From: Massilia niastensis DSM 21313
GTDB lineage: Bacteria > Pseudomonadota > Gammaproteobacteria > Burkholderiales > Burkholderiaceae_D
Assembly (NCBI RefSeq): GCF_000382345.1
Contig: NZ_KB908120.1
Location: 1-53,512 of the forward strand
Direction of reading: 5' to 3'
DNA: 53,512 nucleotides
Below, piece after piece: positions 1-10,351 of the stretch (position 1 is the first letter of the stretch; the number at the start of each line of letters is the position of its first letter). The notes below the pieces were generated by a model that worked only from the letters and a program-made list of their open reading frames with translations, made no database searches and was not told where the DNA came from. The position numbers and the translations under genes are program-made.

Positions 1-200
1 CCAAGCTTGTTCCAACGCTGGCGCCATTGCTCGACACTGTTCAAATGCACCGAGAACTCGTCAGCAGTCTCTTGCAGGGTCAGTCCCTGACTCAACCGCA
101 AGATGCCTTGGGCGCGCATACGAGCCCGTGGATGAGGATGGAAAATCCCCATGTCCCGCAGCGTCCGACGCTCGGCATCGGACAACATTAACAGTTTCAT
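1..200 (-). CDS. IS630-type transposase, N-terminal part (runs off window)
   Basis: Reading the minus strand from an ATG at 200 gives 66 codons without a stop, leaving the window at base 1. The peptide begins MKLLMLSDAERRTLRDMG and contains a helix-turn-helix (AQGILRLSQGLTLQETADEF, then HLNSVEQWRQRW), the usual N-terminal DNA-binding part of IS630/Tc1-mariner-type transposases. The catalytic DDE domain would lie outside the window, so it is unknown whether the element is intact. The A+T-richer sequence just upstream (about 230-260) may contain the terminal inverted repeat, but the other end is not visible. Confidence 0.75.
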   Translation of the reverse strand, partial: MKLLMLSDAERRTLRDMGIFHPHPRARMRAQGILRLSQGLTLQETADEFSVHLNSVEQWRQRWNKL

Positions 201-369
201 CGCAGTGACTCCTGCAGCAGTCTCCGATCTGAGTTTAACTCAAAATTTTCGGAGACTACTTAGGACTGAATCGCCGCTCTTAATAGGCATTCTTGCGCGC
301 CCGGCCCGAATCGCGGCCGGTCCTCGCCACTTGGAGTTTGGTGATTTACTTACACTCGTACGTCCGCCG
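201..369. other. Spacer holding the probable end of the IS630-type element
   Basis: No convincing gene is seen here. The stretch around 225-260 is A+T-rich, includes CAAAATTTTCGGAGAC and runs up to the transposase start, as expected for an IS end. A 13-base word at 343-355 recurs at 1223-1235. Confidence 0.3.
343..355 (+). repeat. 13-bp direct repeat, copy 1
   Basis: GATTTACTTACAC occurs here and, identically and in the same orientation, at 1223-1235. The two copies bracket the orphan gene and the IS5-type remnant. They could be insertion-related or chance. Confidence 0.45.
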
Positions 370-672
370 TCATCGCCAATGAGCAGGAATCGTCAGCCCG
401 AGCACTCGCGAAATGTTCTCGAGTGCGGCCACAATTTCACGATGTCGGTTCTTATCATAGGCTCCTCCAGAATCCCGCTGCGATAGAATATTTTTCAACT
501 CAGGAAGATTATGCATTCCCAAAACGTAGAGATTTCTCCACGTCAACTCACCAAATAATTTGTATATGACTTCGGTACCGTCTCGATCGCTAGCTAATCG
601 CTTCGGCCCTAATAACTTTACTAAAGCCTCTTCGGCCTCGTCTTTCGTTTCAAAGGTGTATAAATGTTGCAA
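370..672 (-). CDS. Orphan hypothetical protein, 100 aa
   Basis: A soluble, charged protein of 100 residues with no signal peptide or membrane segment; I do not recognise a family. The only usable start is a TTG at 672, because an in-frame TAA lies eight codons upstream and no ATG intervenes. No strong ribosome-binding site is visible, which lowers confidence. Its base composition is A+T-richer than the rest of the window, and it sits between two transposase fragments, so horizontal acquisition is likely. Size and setting resemble cargo genes such as immunity proteins, but nothing in the sequence proves that. Confidence 0.45.
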   Translation of the reverse strand: MQHLYTFETKDEAEEALVKLLGPKRLASDRDGTEVIYKLFGELTWRNLYVLGMHNLPELKNILSQRDSGGAYDKNRHREIVAALENISRVLGLTIPAHWR

Positions 673-826
673 GAGAGCACCAACTGCGAGAGGTTAATTC
701 GATGACCCGGCACGAAGAATCCCCTTCCCGCCGAGCAGATTGTCTAGAATATTGTACGTCCGACCGGCTTTTTTGCACAAATTAGCCCGTACAGCGGCTA
801 GGCTAGGGCTCGGGTAAACTGACAGC

Positions 827-1111
827 ATGAGTGCCCCAGCAAACCAAAAATACTTAACGACCAACTGGAAAGATTACAACGTTGCGCTGAAAGCGCGTGG
901 CTCGCTGCTGATCTGGCTGGACAAGGAGATTTGCTGGCACGGCAGTGCCAGCGGCAAGCGGGGTCGCAGCCCGAAATACAGCGAGTCGGCGATCCAGCTC
1001 TGCCTGACCATCAAGGGCCAGTTCAATCTGGCGCTGGGCTTGATCGACTTGGCGAACTTGCGCCGTGCCCCGTGGCCGACAAAACGTGGGTTCACGGACA
1101 CCTTCCGCTAG
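827..1111 (+). pseudogene. IS5-type transposase remnant
   Basis: The first 65 or so residues, including LKARGSLLIWLDKEICW and GKRGRSPKYSESAIQLCLTI, match the conserved N-terminal domain of IS5-family transposases (DUF4096-like region). Homology stops after FNLALGLIDL, and the frame then ends at codon 94 in unrelated sequence, so the catalytic DDE domain is absent. This is a truncated, non-functional copy. No second half or terminal repeat was recognised in 1112-1324, where I see no gene. Confidence 0.7.
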
Positions 1112-1222
1112 GTGTTTAAAGATTGTGGTAAATGCCGGCCAACGCCAGTAGGCACCAGCTGATGGCCCTTCGGAGCATCGTCGCAAGACGAATCGTCGCG
1201 TCGCGAGACACGTAGTTGAAGG

Positions 1223-1235
1223 GATTTACTTACAC
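1223..1235 (+). repeat. 13-bp direct repeat, copy 2
   Basis: Second identical copy of GATTTACTTACAC (first at 343-355), about 90 bp from the 3' end of the tRNA-Ile2 gene. Confidence 0.45.
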
Positions 1236-1324
1236 AGCCGTTACATAGCTCAGCACGTTACCCAGAAAGGGAATCAAGGGTCGCAAGCAGCATCACGCAA
1301 GCCACTGATCCTTCAAGGAAATTT

Positions 1325-1403
<79 letters not shown>

Positions 1404-1423
1404 AAAAACTGTCACAGTGGAGA

Positions 1424-1473
1424 GAAAAACTCGCCACCCCGTCCACGGTCAAACCGTAGAGCGAAGTGGCGAG
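1424..1473 (-). terminator. Rho-independent terminator of rpoD
   Basis: On the minus strand CTCGCCAC (1466-1473) pairs with GTGGCGAG (1430-1437) and is followed by five T (1425-1429). A smaller hairpin lies in the loop. It begins 33 bp after the rpoD stop. Confidence 0.85.
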
Positions 1474-1506
1474 AGGATATTGCTTTTACAGCAGGCTCGT
1501 CAAGCT

Positions 1507-3780
<2,274 letters not shown>

Positions 3781-3837
3781 AACGACTAACTTTACGATGG
3801 TTAAAGATAAAGTTTTGTTACCTTACATCACCCTGCA

Positions 3838-3854
3838 GGCAACGATCAGTTGCC
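3838..3854 (-). promoter_or_regulatory. Small hairpin in the rpoD leader
   Basis: GGCAAC and GTTGCC form a 6-bp stem with a 5-nt loop inside the predicted 138-nt rpoD 5' leader. Nearby, CGCTAAC (3856-3862) is complementary to GTTAGCG (3914-3920). A regulatory role is inference. Confidence 0.3.
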
Positions 3855-3924
3855 TCGCTAACTGAAACTCTACGCCGCGATTGAGACGAAAAATCGTTTC
3901 AACAGTTGCAATAGTTAGCGTTTT

Positions 3925-3953
3925 ATTATAGCACGCACCCCCACTTTTTCCAG
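3925..3953 (-). promoter_or_regulatory. Sigma-70 promoter upstream of rpoD
   Basis: On the minus strand an extended -10 element TGCTATAAT (hexamer at 3925-3930) lies 17 bp from a weak -35 CTGGAA (3948-3953). Transcription would start near 3918. It lies between dnaG and rpoD, giving rpoD its own supply of transcript. Confidence 0.7.
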
Positions 3954-3990
3954 TCGCGAACACCGCCCTTCCCAAGGCAAGTTCCAGTGT

Positions 3991-5787
3991 TCATCGGGGC
4001 GCCATGTCGGCGGCAGCTTCGCGGGCCAAGAGGTCCTGCTGGGCAGTAATTTCGCGATAGCGAGTACTGACCTGATCTGGGGTCAGTCCTGAAGAAAACA
4101 ACTGGTTAAGTTCTTGTTTTAACGAGTCCATCTTGATCTGGCGGATAGCACTGAGCAACCAGATGCGGTCCGCGTCGACCTCCGATTCGGGTTCCGAAGC
4201 GATCTCGGCAATCAGCCGGTCGTATCCGGAGGTCACTTCCTTGAGCTGCTGGGACAGCGCGGCGAAGGTGCCGCCCTCGCCCAGGGCCCGGGCGGTGTCG
4301 ACCAGGTAGCGCAGGCCCTCGGCCGCTTCCTGGCCGAAATGGTCGAACGACATCAATGCCGTGTCATCGAGCAATAGCGCCAGGTTTGGATGGGCCACCA
4401 GGATGCGCAGCATCTGGCGTTCCAGCCCGACCGGTTCCGGCCGGCCCTGGCGCGGCGGCGCGCGGCGCGCCACCGATACCGGCTTGGACAGCTCGAACAG
4501 GCCCTCGATCTCGGCCGGCGTCGATGCGGTCAGGTTGGCCAGGCCGCGCACGATCTGCAGGCGCAGCGCCGACGGCGTCATGGCCTGCAGCAAGGGCTTG
4601 GCCTCGAACTGGGCGTGCGCACGGCCTTCCGGCGTGTCGAGATCGTGCTCGGCGGTCACTTCGCGCAGCAGGAACTGCGACAGCGGCATGGCGTCGTTGA
4701 TTTCCTGCTCGAAAGCCTCGGCGCCGCGCTCGCGCACGAAGCTGTCCGGATCGTGTTCCTGCGGCAAGAACAGGAACTTGATGGTCTTGTCGTCGCTCAC
4801 CTGCGGCAGGCAGGCTTCCAGCGCGCGGCGGGCGGCGCGGCGGCCGGCCTTGTCGCCGTCGAAGCTGAAGATCACGTTGTCGGTCTGGCGCAGCAGCTTT
4901 TGCACGTGGGTGCTGGTGCAGGCGGTGCCGAGCGTGGCGACGGCTTGCGGGAAACCGAGCTGTGCCAGCGCGACCACGTCCATGTAGCCTTCCGTCACCA
5001 GCACGTAGCCGGCGTCGCGGATCGCCTGGCGCGCCTCGAACAGCCCGTACAGTTCCAGGCCTTTCTGGAACAGCGGGGTTTCCGGCGAGTTCAGGTATTT
5101 CGGTTCGCCGCCGTCGAGCACGCGTCCGCCGAAGCCGATCACCTGGCCTTTGGTGTTGCGGATCGGGAACATCACGCGCTCGCGGAAACGGTCGTAGCGC
5201 TTGCGGTTGTTGCCGTCCTCGTCGACCTTGTCGATCACCAGGCCGGATTCGACCAGCGCCAGCGCCTCGTAATCGGGAAACACGGAGCGCAGGTTGTCCC
5301 AGCCGGACGGCGCGTAGCCCATGCCGAAGCGGGCGGCGACCTCGCCGGTCAGGCCGCGGTTTTTCAGGTAGGCGATCGCGTTCGGCGCTTCGCGCAGCTG
5401 GGTCCGATAAAACGTGCAGGCCTGGTTCAGCGCGTCGGTCATGGCCAGCGACTGGGCCTGCTGGGCCGCGCGCTGGGCCGGCGGGATCTTGTCGTCGGCG
5501 TCCGGCACGATCATGCCCACGTTCTGGGCCAGGTCCTTGACGGCATCGACGAAACCCATGCCCGAGTATTCGATCAGGAAACCGATCGCGGTGCCATGCG
5601 CGCCGCAGCCGAAGCAGTGGTAGAACTGCTTGGTCGGGCTGACGGTGAAGCTGGGAGACTTTTCGTTGTGGAAGGGGCACAGCCCCATGTAGTTGGCGCC
5701 GCCCTTTTTCAGCTGGACGTAACGGCCGACCACGTCGACGATATCAACGCGGTTGAGCAAATCGGTGATGAAAGTTTGCGGAATCAC
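3991..5787 (-). CDS. dnaG: DNA primase DnaG
   Basis: Synthesises RNA primers for lagging-strand replication; 598 aa, the normal length. The N-terminal CHC2 zinc finger has C37, H40, C58 and C61 (CPFHNEKSPSF and FYHCFGCG). The TOPRIM catalytic core shows VTEGYMDVVAL (Glu near 267) and SFDGDKAGRRAA (about 305). The C-terminal part, which binds DnaB helicase, is more variable. The start is GTG at 5787, just ahead of a typical primase N-terminus (MIPQTFITDLLNRVDIVDVV). It lies between yqeY and rpoD in the macromolecular-synthesis cluster. Confidence 0.98.
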   Translation of the reverse strand: MIPQTFITDLLNRVDIVDVVGRYVQLKKGGANYMGLCPFHNEKSPSFTVSPTKQFYHCFGCGAHGTAIGFLIEYSGMGFVDAVKDLAQNVGMIVPDADDKIPPAQRAAQQAQSLAMTDALNQACTFYRTQLREAPNAIAYLKNRGLTGEVAARFGMGYAPSGWDNLRSVFPDYEALALVESGLVIDKVDEDGNNRKRYDRFRERVMFPIRNTKGQVIGFGGRVLDGGEPKYLNSPETPLFQKGLELYGLFEARQAIRDAGYVLVTEGYMDVVALAQLGFPQAVATLGTACTSTHVQKLLRQTDNVIFSFDGDKAGRRAARRALEACLPQVSDDKTIKFLFLPQEHDPDSFVRERGAEAFEQEINDAMPLSQFLLREVTAEHDLDTPEGRAHAQFEAKPLLQAMTPSALRLQIVRGLANLTASTPAEIEGLFELSKPVSVARRAPPRQGRPEPVGLERQMLRILVAHPNLALLLDDTALMSFDHFGQEAAEGLRYLVDTARALGEGGTFAALSQQLKEVTSGYDRLIAEIASEPESEVDADRIWLLSAIRQIKMDSLKQELNQLFSSGLTPDQVSTRYREITAQQDLLAREAAADMAPR

Positions 5788-5860
5788 TTGAGGTTACACA
5801 GTGTTTGTCTAGACTCAGACTATACCGCAGCGCTCGCTGCAAATTGATATGCAACAAGAT

Positions 5861-5880
5861 GCGGGCCCGATCGAGCCCGC
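5861..5880 (-). terminator. Hairpin after yqeY
   Basis: GCGGGC (5861-5866) and GCCCGC (5875-5880) form a 6-bp stem just after the yqeY stop. No strong T-run follows, so termination may be partial. Confidence 0.4.
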
Positions 5881-5887
5881 AATGGCA

Positions 5888-6337
5888 TCAGGCGCCGGTC
5901 AATGCTTTCTTGACCAGTGCGGACACCACCGTCATGTCGGCGCGGCCAGCCAGCTTCGGCTTGAGCACGCCCATGACCTTGCCCATATCCTGGGGACCGG
6001 CGGCGCCGGTGGCGGCCACGGCGGCAGCCACCTCGGCGGCGACTTCCTCGTCCGACAGGCCGGCCGGCATGTAGGCCGACAGCACCGCCAGTTCGGCCTT
6101 CTCGATGTCGGCCAGGTCGGCGCGGCCGCCTGCCTCGAACTGCGAGATCGAATCCTTGCGCTGCTTGATCATCTTCTCGACCACGGCCAGCACCTGGGTG
6201 TCGTTCAGCTCGATCTGCTCGTCGACTTCCTTGCGCTTGATATCGGCGATGATCAGGCGAATGGTCGCCAGACGGCCGCTTTCCTTGGCGCGCATGGCTG
6301 CTTTCATGTCGTCGGTAATTTGTTGCTTCAAGCTCAT
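5888..6337 (-). CDS. yqeY: GatB/YqeY domain protein
   Basis: 149 aa, matching the GatB/YqeY family: a helical protein resembling the tail domain of the GatB amidotransferase subunit that is thought to touch tRNA. The motif IRLIIADIKRKEVDE and the C-terminal MGKVMGVLKPKLAGRADM are typical. The ATG at 6337 was chosen over an ATG 33 bp upstream because GGAG sits at the right distance before it and the family starts MSLKQQI. The exact role is unknown even in model bacteria. The gene lies between rpsU and dnaG, a frequent position in beta- and gammaproteobacteria, suggesting a link to translation. Confidence 0.92.
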   Translation of the reverse strand: MSLKQQITDDMKAAMRAKESGRLATIRLIIADIKRKEVDEQIELNDTQVLAVVEKMIKQRKDSISQFEAGGRADLADIEKAELAVLSAYMPAGLSDEEVAAEVAAAVAATGAAGPQDMGKVMGVLKPKLAGRADMTVVSALVKKALTGA

Positions 6338-6466
6338 GGGATCTCCGTGATCGATAGGTATAAACGACAAAACCCGCCGCGGTCACAACCGGTGCGGGCT
6401 TGGCGAACGTCAGCGACTCGCCGGGACAGTCAATGCCGTCACCGGGTCAGGGCCGGCTGGACTGTC

Positions 6467-6679
6467 TTAGTACAGTTTCTTCGGCAGTTGCTGGCTGCGG
6501 ATGCGCTTGTAGTGGCGCTTCACGGCAGCGGCCAGCTTGCGCTTGCGCTCTGCAGTCGGTTTTTCGTAGAACTCGCGGGCGCGCAGTTCCGTCAACAGAC
6601 CGGTCTTTTCGATAGTGCGCTTGAAGCGACGCATAGCGACTTCGAACGGCTCGTTTTCTTTAAGGCGGATAGTGGTCAT
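6467..6679 (-). CDS. rpsU: 30S ribosomal protein S21
   Basis: 70 aa, the standard length. Small basic ribosomal protein that joins the 30S subunit late, near the anti-Shine-Dalgarno end of 16S rRNA. The N-terminus MTTIRLKENEPFEVAMRRFKR and the basic C-terminus (PTAERKRKLAAAVKRHYKR) are family hallmarks. It is the first gene of the rpsU-yqeY-dnaG-rpoD cluster, read on the minus strand. The 96-bp gap to the gene behind it must carry its promoter, though none was pinned down. Confidence 0.97.
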   Translation of the reverse strand: MTTIRLKENEPFEVAMRRFKRTIEKTGLLTELRAREFYEKPTAERKRKLAAAVKRHYKRIRSQQLPKKLY

Positions 6680-6775
6680 GTAAAAATCAAACCGTTGGAT
6701 TTAGGGAAGAACGAAATTCTAGCAGCATTTGCCGTTCAGTGAAAGCTTTTATTAACTTGTGCCTGAATCGCCACG

Positions 6776-7993
6776 TCACGATTCGGCCAGCGCCAAACCG
6801 GCTGCCACACCCGATGCCCAGGCCCACTGGAAGTTGTAGCCGCCCAGCCAGCCGGTCACGTCGACCGTCTCGCCGATGAAGTACAGGCCCGGCACCTTGT
6901 TGGCCATCATGGTCTGCTGCGACAGCTCGCGCGTGTCGACGCCGCCCAGGGTCACCTCGGCCTTGCGGTAGCCTTCCGAGCCGGTCGGCACGATGGCCCA
7001 GCGGTTGATGGCGTCGCCCAGCTTGCGCAGTTTGGCGTCGGCCATGTCGGCCAGGCGCGCATCCGGGGCGAAGCCGTTCGCCAGCAGCAGGCCTTCGGCC
7101 AGGCGCGCCGGCAGCCATTGCGCCAGCACGTTGCCCAACTGCTTCTTTTCCGTTTTCTTGGCGCCGATCAGCACTTCGGCCACGTCCATTTCCGGCAGCA
7201 GGTCGAGCACGATCGGCGTGCCCGGCTGCCAGTAGCTGGAAATCTGCAGGATCGCCGGGCCCGACAGGCCGCGGTGAGTAAACAACAGGTCTTCGCGGAA
7301 GTGGCCGCGCTGCGCGCCCTTCCCTTTGCCGGCGCCGGTGCTGACCTCGACCTCGAGCGCGATGCCGGCCAGCGGCGCGAACGCCTCCCAGCTGGGGCCG
7401 TCGAAGGTCAGCGGCACCAGGCCGGGACGGGTCTCGACGATCTTCAGGCCGAACTGGGTGGCGATGCGATAGCCGAGGTCGCTTGCACCGATCTTCGGGA
7501 TCGACAGGCCGCCGGTGGCGATCACCACGCTGTCGGCAAGAATTTCGCCGCTATCCGTGGCGATGCTGAAACCGCTCTCCGTTTTCTGCACGCCGGCAAC
7601 CTTGCACGGCATGCGCCAGTGGACGCCGCCCACTTCGCATTCGGCGCGCAGCATCTGGATGACCTGCTCGGACGAGTCGTTGCAGAACAGCTGGCCCTTG
7701 TGCTTCTCGTGGTGGGCGATCCGGTATTTCTTGACCAGCGCGAGGAAGTCCTGCGCCGTGTAGCGCGACAGCGCGCTCTTGCAGAAATGCGGATTCTGCG
7801 ACAGGAAGTTCTGCGGCCCGGCGTTGATGTTCGTGAAATTGCAGCGCCCGCCGCCCGAGATGCGGATCTTCTCGGCCAGCTTGGCGGCATGGTCGAGCAG
7901 CACCACGCGCTTGCCGCCCTTGCCCGCCACGGCCGCGCACATCATCCCGGCCGCGCCCGCGCCGATTACCGCCACATCGTATTGTTTTGCCAT
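6776..7993 (-). CDS. HI0933/BaiN-family FAD-dependent oxidoreductase
   Basis: 405 aa flavoprotein of the HI0933-like (YhiN/BaiN/RdsA) family. The N-terminal dinucleotide-binding motif is GAGAAGMMCA (residues 11-20), followed by GGKRVVLLDHAAKLAEKIRI and the family signature SGGGRCNFTN. The C-terminal WLGGYNFQWAWASG is also diagnostic. The substrate is not deducible; members reduce quinones or unsaturated substrates, or remain uncharacterised. A purine-rich GGGAAG/GGCAGG stretch precedes the ATG. It reads toward rpsU and is 77 bp behind the YbiB-like gene, so the two may be co-transcribed. Confidence 0.93.
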   Translation of the reverse strand: MAKQYDVAVIGAGAAGMMCAAVAGKGGKRVVLLDHAAKLAEKIRISGGGRCNFTNINAGPQNFLSQNPHFCKSALSRYTAQDFLALVKKYRIAHHEKHKGQLFCNDSSEQVIQMLRAECEVGGVHWRMPCKVAGVQKTESGFSIATDSGEILADSVVIATGGLSIPKIGASDLGYRIATQFGLKIVETRPGLVPLTFDGPSWEAFAPLAGIALEVEVSTGAGKGKGAQRGHFREDLLFTHRGLSGPAILQISSYWQPGTPIVLDLLPEMDVAEVLIGAKKTEKKQLGNVLAQWLPARLAEGLLLANGFAPDARLADMADAKLRKLGDAINRWAIVPTGSEGYRKAEVTLGGVDTRELSQQTMMANKVPGLYFIGETVDVTGWLGGYNFQWAWASGVAAGLALAES

Positions 7994-8070
7994 GCCTGCC
8001 GCTTCCCGCGTTAACCCAAACCTGCCATTGTAAGCCCAGCGGGGGCATCAGGTCATGGCTTTACGCGCCC

Positions 8071-9048
8071 CTAGACCGGCACGTGGCCGCGGCTGCGGAT
8101 GGCGCGCGACACTTCCACGCAATGCGCCACCTGGGCCGCGATCGAGGGCGGCACCGGCACCTCGTCCTTGAGCGCGCGGGCGATCCAGGCGGCGGTGGTG
8201 GCCGCGTCGCGGCCGTCCGGCACCTCGGACAGGTCGTCGGTCGGGGCGTCGCGCTCGACCAGCACGGTGCGCTCGCCCTCGTGGAACCAGTCGATCTTCT
8301 GGGCGCGGTGCGGGTTGGCCACCGTCTCGCCCTCGGTGCCGCGCATCAGGAAGGCGTCGCCGCGTACCGCGCCCGCCTTGTCGATGAAGAATTCGCCCAG
8401 GGTTTCCAGGTACTCGGGGTGGGTGTAGGACACCAGGCGCAGCGCCGGGCCGTCGAACGGCTGCAGGATCTTGACCAGGGTGTGCGTGGAGTTGCGCACG
8501 CCCAGCACGCGGCGCAGCGACAGCAGGTGGGCCAGTTCGGGCGCCAGGCGCTCGATCGGCAGGAAGGCGGGACGGCCCTGGCCGGCGGCGTCGAGCAGGT
8601 CGGAGGACGAACCGGCTTCGGCCAGGCCCAGCTCGGCCAGGATCTCGGCCGTCGTCACGCGCCCCGGATCGTTGCGCACGCCGTGCACCAGCACCGGCAC
8701 GCCTTCGCGCGCCAGCAGCAGCGCCAGCAGCGGCGTCAGGTTGGCCAGCTTGCGCGCGCCGTTATAAGTGGGAATCAGGACCGGCGCGAACGGGCCCGGC
8801 GGCGCCGGCAGCGGCGCGAACGAGGCTTCGGCGGCGTCCATGAAGCCGGCCAGCTCCTCGACCGACTCGCCCTTGATGCGCATGGCCAGCATGATGGCGC
8901 CCAGTTCCAGGTCGGAAACCCGGCCCTCCAGCATGGCGCTGTACAGTGCGCGCGCGTCGTCGCGCGACATGCTGCGCGCCCCCTTGACGCCGCGGCCGAT
9001 CTCCTTGATGAAGGGGGCCGCGACAAAGCGTTCGATGTCGGTAGTCAT
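8071..9048 (-). CDS. ybiB: YbiB/TrpD2-family DNA-binding protein
   Basis: 325 aa, related to anthranilate phosphoribosyltransferase (TrpD) but of the YbiB/TrpD2 branch, which binds nucleic acid rather than making tryptophan precursors in E. coli. Typical features are IGRGVKGARSMSRDDARALY at the N-terminus, PTYNGARKLANLTPLLALLL and GVRNSTHTLVKILQPF. The ATG at 9048 fits the family N-terminus; the open frame extends much further upstream but is antisense to the DAHP synthase gene. YbiB of E. coli is SOS-linked; no LexA box was recognised here. Confidence 0.85.
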   Translation of the reverse strand: MTTDIERFVAAPFIKEIGRGVKGARSMSRDDARALYSAMLEGRVSDLELGAIMLAMRIKGESVEELAGFMDAAEASFAPLPAPPGPFAPVLIPTYNGARKLANLTPLLALLLAREGVPVLVHGVRNDPGRVTTAEILAELGLAEAGSSSDLLDAAGQGRPAFLPIERLAPELAHLLSLRRVLGVRNSTHTLVKILQPFDGPALRLVSYTHPEYLETLGEFFIDKAGAVRGDAFLMRGTEGETVANPHRAQKIDWFHEGERTVLVERDAPTDDLSEVPDGRDAATTAAWIARALKDEVPVPPSIAAQVAHCVEVSRAIRSRGHVPV

Positions 9049-9198
9049 GGCAAAAGGATACACGGGAACGGCTTTCGCCTCTACAGGCAGAGCAATCCGC
9101 GCGCAGGGCCGCGCTGTCTTTTTGCGGTTCAGTTTGTGCACGTGCAGCAATTTCCGTCTACACTGGTCAACCCCCTCCAGAAAAAACCGACTCGCACC

Positions 9199-10260
9199 AT
9201 GATCATCACGCCCGCTATCGAAAACACCAATGTCAGCTCCTTCGCGCAGATGCCCACGCCGGTCGAGCTGCATGCGGCGCTGCCGCTGACCGACCGTGCC
9301 GTCACCACCGTGATGCAGGGCCGCGAAACGCTGCGCAACATCCTCGATCGTAAAGACAAGCGCCTGTTCGTCGTGGTCGGCCCCTGCTCGATCCACGATC
9401 CGGTGGCGGGCCTGGACTATGCGCGCCGCCTGAAGAAACTGCAGGCCGAGGTGGCCGACACCATGGTGCTGGTGATGCGCGTGTATTTCGAGAAGCCGCG
9501 CACGACCACCGGCTGGAAGGGCTATATCAACGATCCGTTCATGGACGATTCGTTCCGCGTCGACGTCGGCATGGAACGCGCGCGCCAGTTCCTGCTCGAC
9601 GTGTGCGAACTGGGCCTGCCCACCGCGACCGAAGCGCTGGACCCGATCTCGCCGCAGTACCTGGGCGACCTGATCGCCTGGACCGCGATCGGCGCGCGCA
9701 CCACCGAGTCGCAGACCCACCGCGAGATGTCGTCCGGCCTGTCGACCCCGGTCGGCTTCAAGAACGGCACCGACGGCGACGTCAGCATCGCGGTCAACGC
9801 CGTGCTGTCCTCGGCCAATCCGCACGCCTTCCTCGGCATTAACGGCCAGGGCTCGGTATCGATCGTGCGCACCAGCGGCAACGCCTACGGCCACGTGGTG
9901 CTGCGCGGCGGCGGCGGCCGCCCGAACTACGATTCGGTGTCGGTGGCGATCGCCGAGCAGGCGCTCAAGAAAGCCGGCCTGCCGTCCAACCTGGTGGTGG
10001 ATTGCTCGCACGCGAACAGCTACAAGAAGCCGGAACTGCAGCCGCTGGTGATGTCGGACGTGATCCAGCAGATCCGCCACGGCAACCGCTCGCTGCTGGG
10101 CGTGATGATCGAGTCGAACATCGTCAGCGGCAGCCAGCCGATCCCGGCCGACCTGTCCGAACTCAAGTACGGCTGCTCGGTGACCGACGGCTGCATCGGC
10201 TGGGAAGAGACCGAGGAGATGCTGCGCAGCGCGCACCAGGAGCTGCTGCGCCGGCCATGA
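9199..10260 (+). CDS. aroG: 3-deoxy-7-phosphoheptulonate (DAHP) synthase, class I
   Basis: 353 aa, the size of AroF/G/H-type enzymes. It condenses phosphoenolpyruvate with erythrose 4-phosphate, the first step of the shikimate pathway for aromatic amino acids. The metal-binding cysteine is in VVGPCSIHDP (C63), and RVYFEKPRTTTGWKGYINDP, ARTTESQTHREMSSGLS and VDCSHANSYKK are all present. Feedback specificity (Phe, Tyr or Trp) cannot be decided by eye, so the aroG symbol is a convention. It is divergent from the YbiB-like gene with a 150-bp gap holding both promoters. Confidence 0.95.
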   Translation: MIITPAIENTNVSSFAQMPTPVELHAALPLTDRAVTTVMQGRETLRNILDRKDKRLFVVVGPCSIHDPVAGLDYARRLKKLQAEVADTMVLVMRVYFEKPRTTTGWKGYINDPFMDDSFRVDVGMERARQFLLDVCELGLPTATEALDPISPQYLGDLIAWTAIGARTTESQTHREMSSGLSTPVGFKNGTDGDVSIAVNAVLSSANPHAFLGINGQGSVSIVRTSGNAYGHVVLRGGGGRPNYDSVSVAIAEQALKKAGLPSNLVVDCSHANSYKKPELQPLVMSDVIQQIRHGNRSLLGVMIESNIVSGSQPIPADLSELKYGCSVTDGCIGWEETEEMLRSAHQELLRRP

Positions 10261-10351
10261 GCGGCCCTGCATGAACCCAGCGTGGACGGCACAGCCGTCC
10301 ACGCTGCGCTACAATTCGATATTCCGCTTCCTCCTCCGCTTTTCTCTCCCC

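Noticed and set aside
8071..10302. YbiB-like gene extended to 743 codons
   Set aside because: The extension is antisense to the DAHP synthase gene; the family N-terminus starts at 9048.
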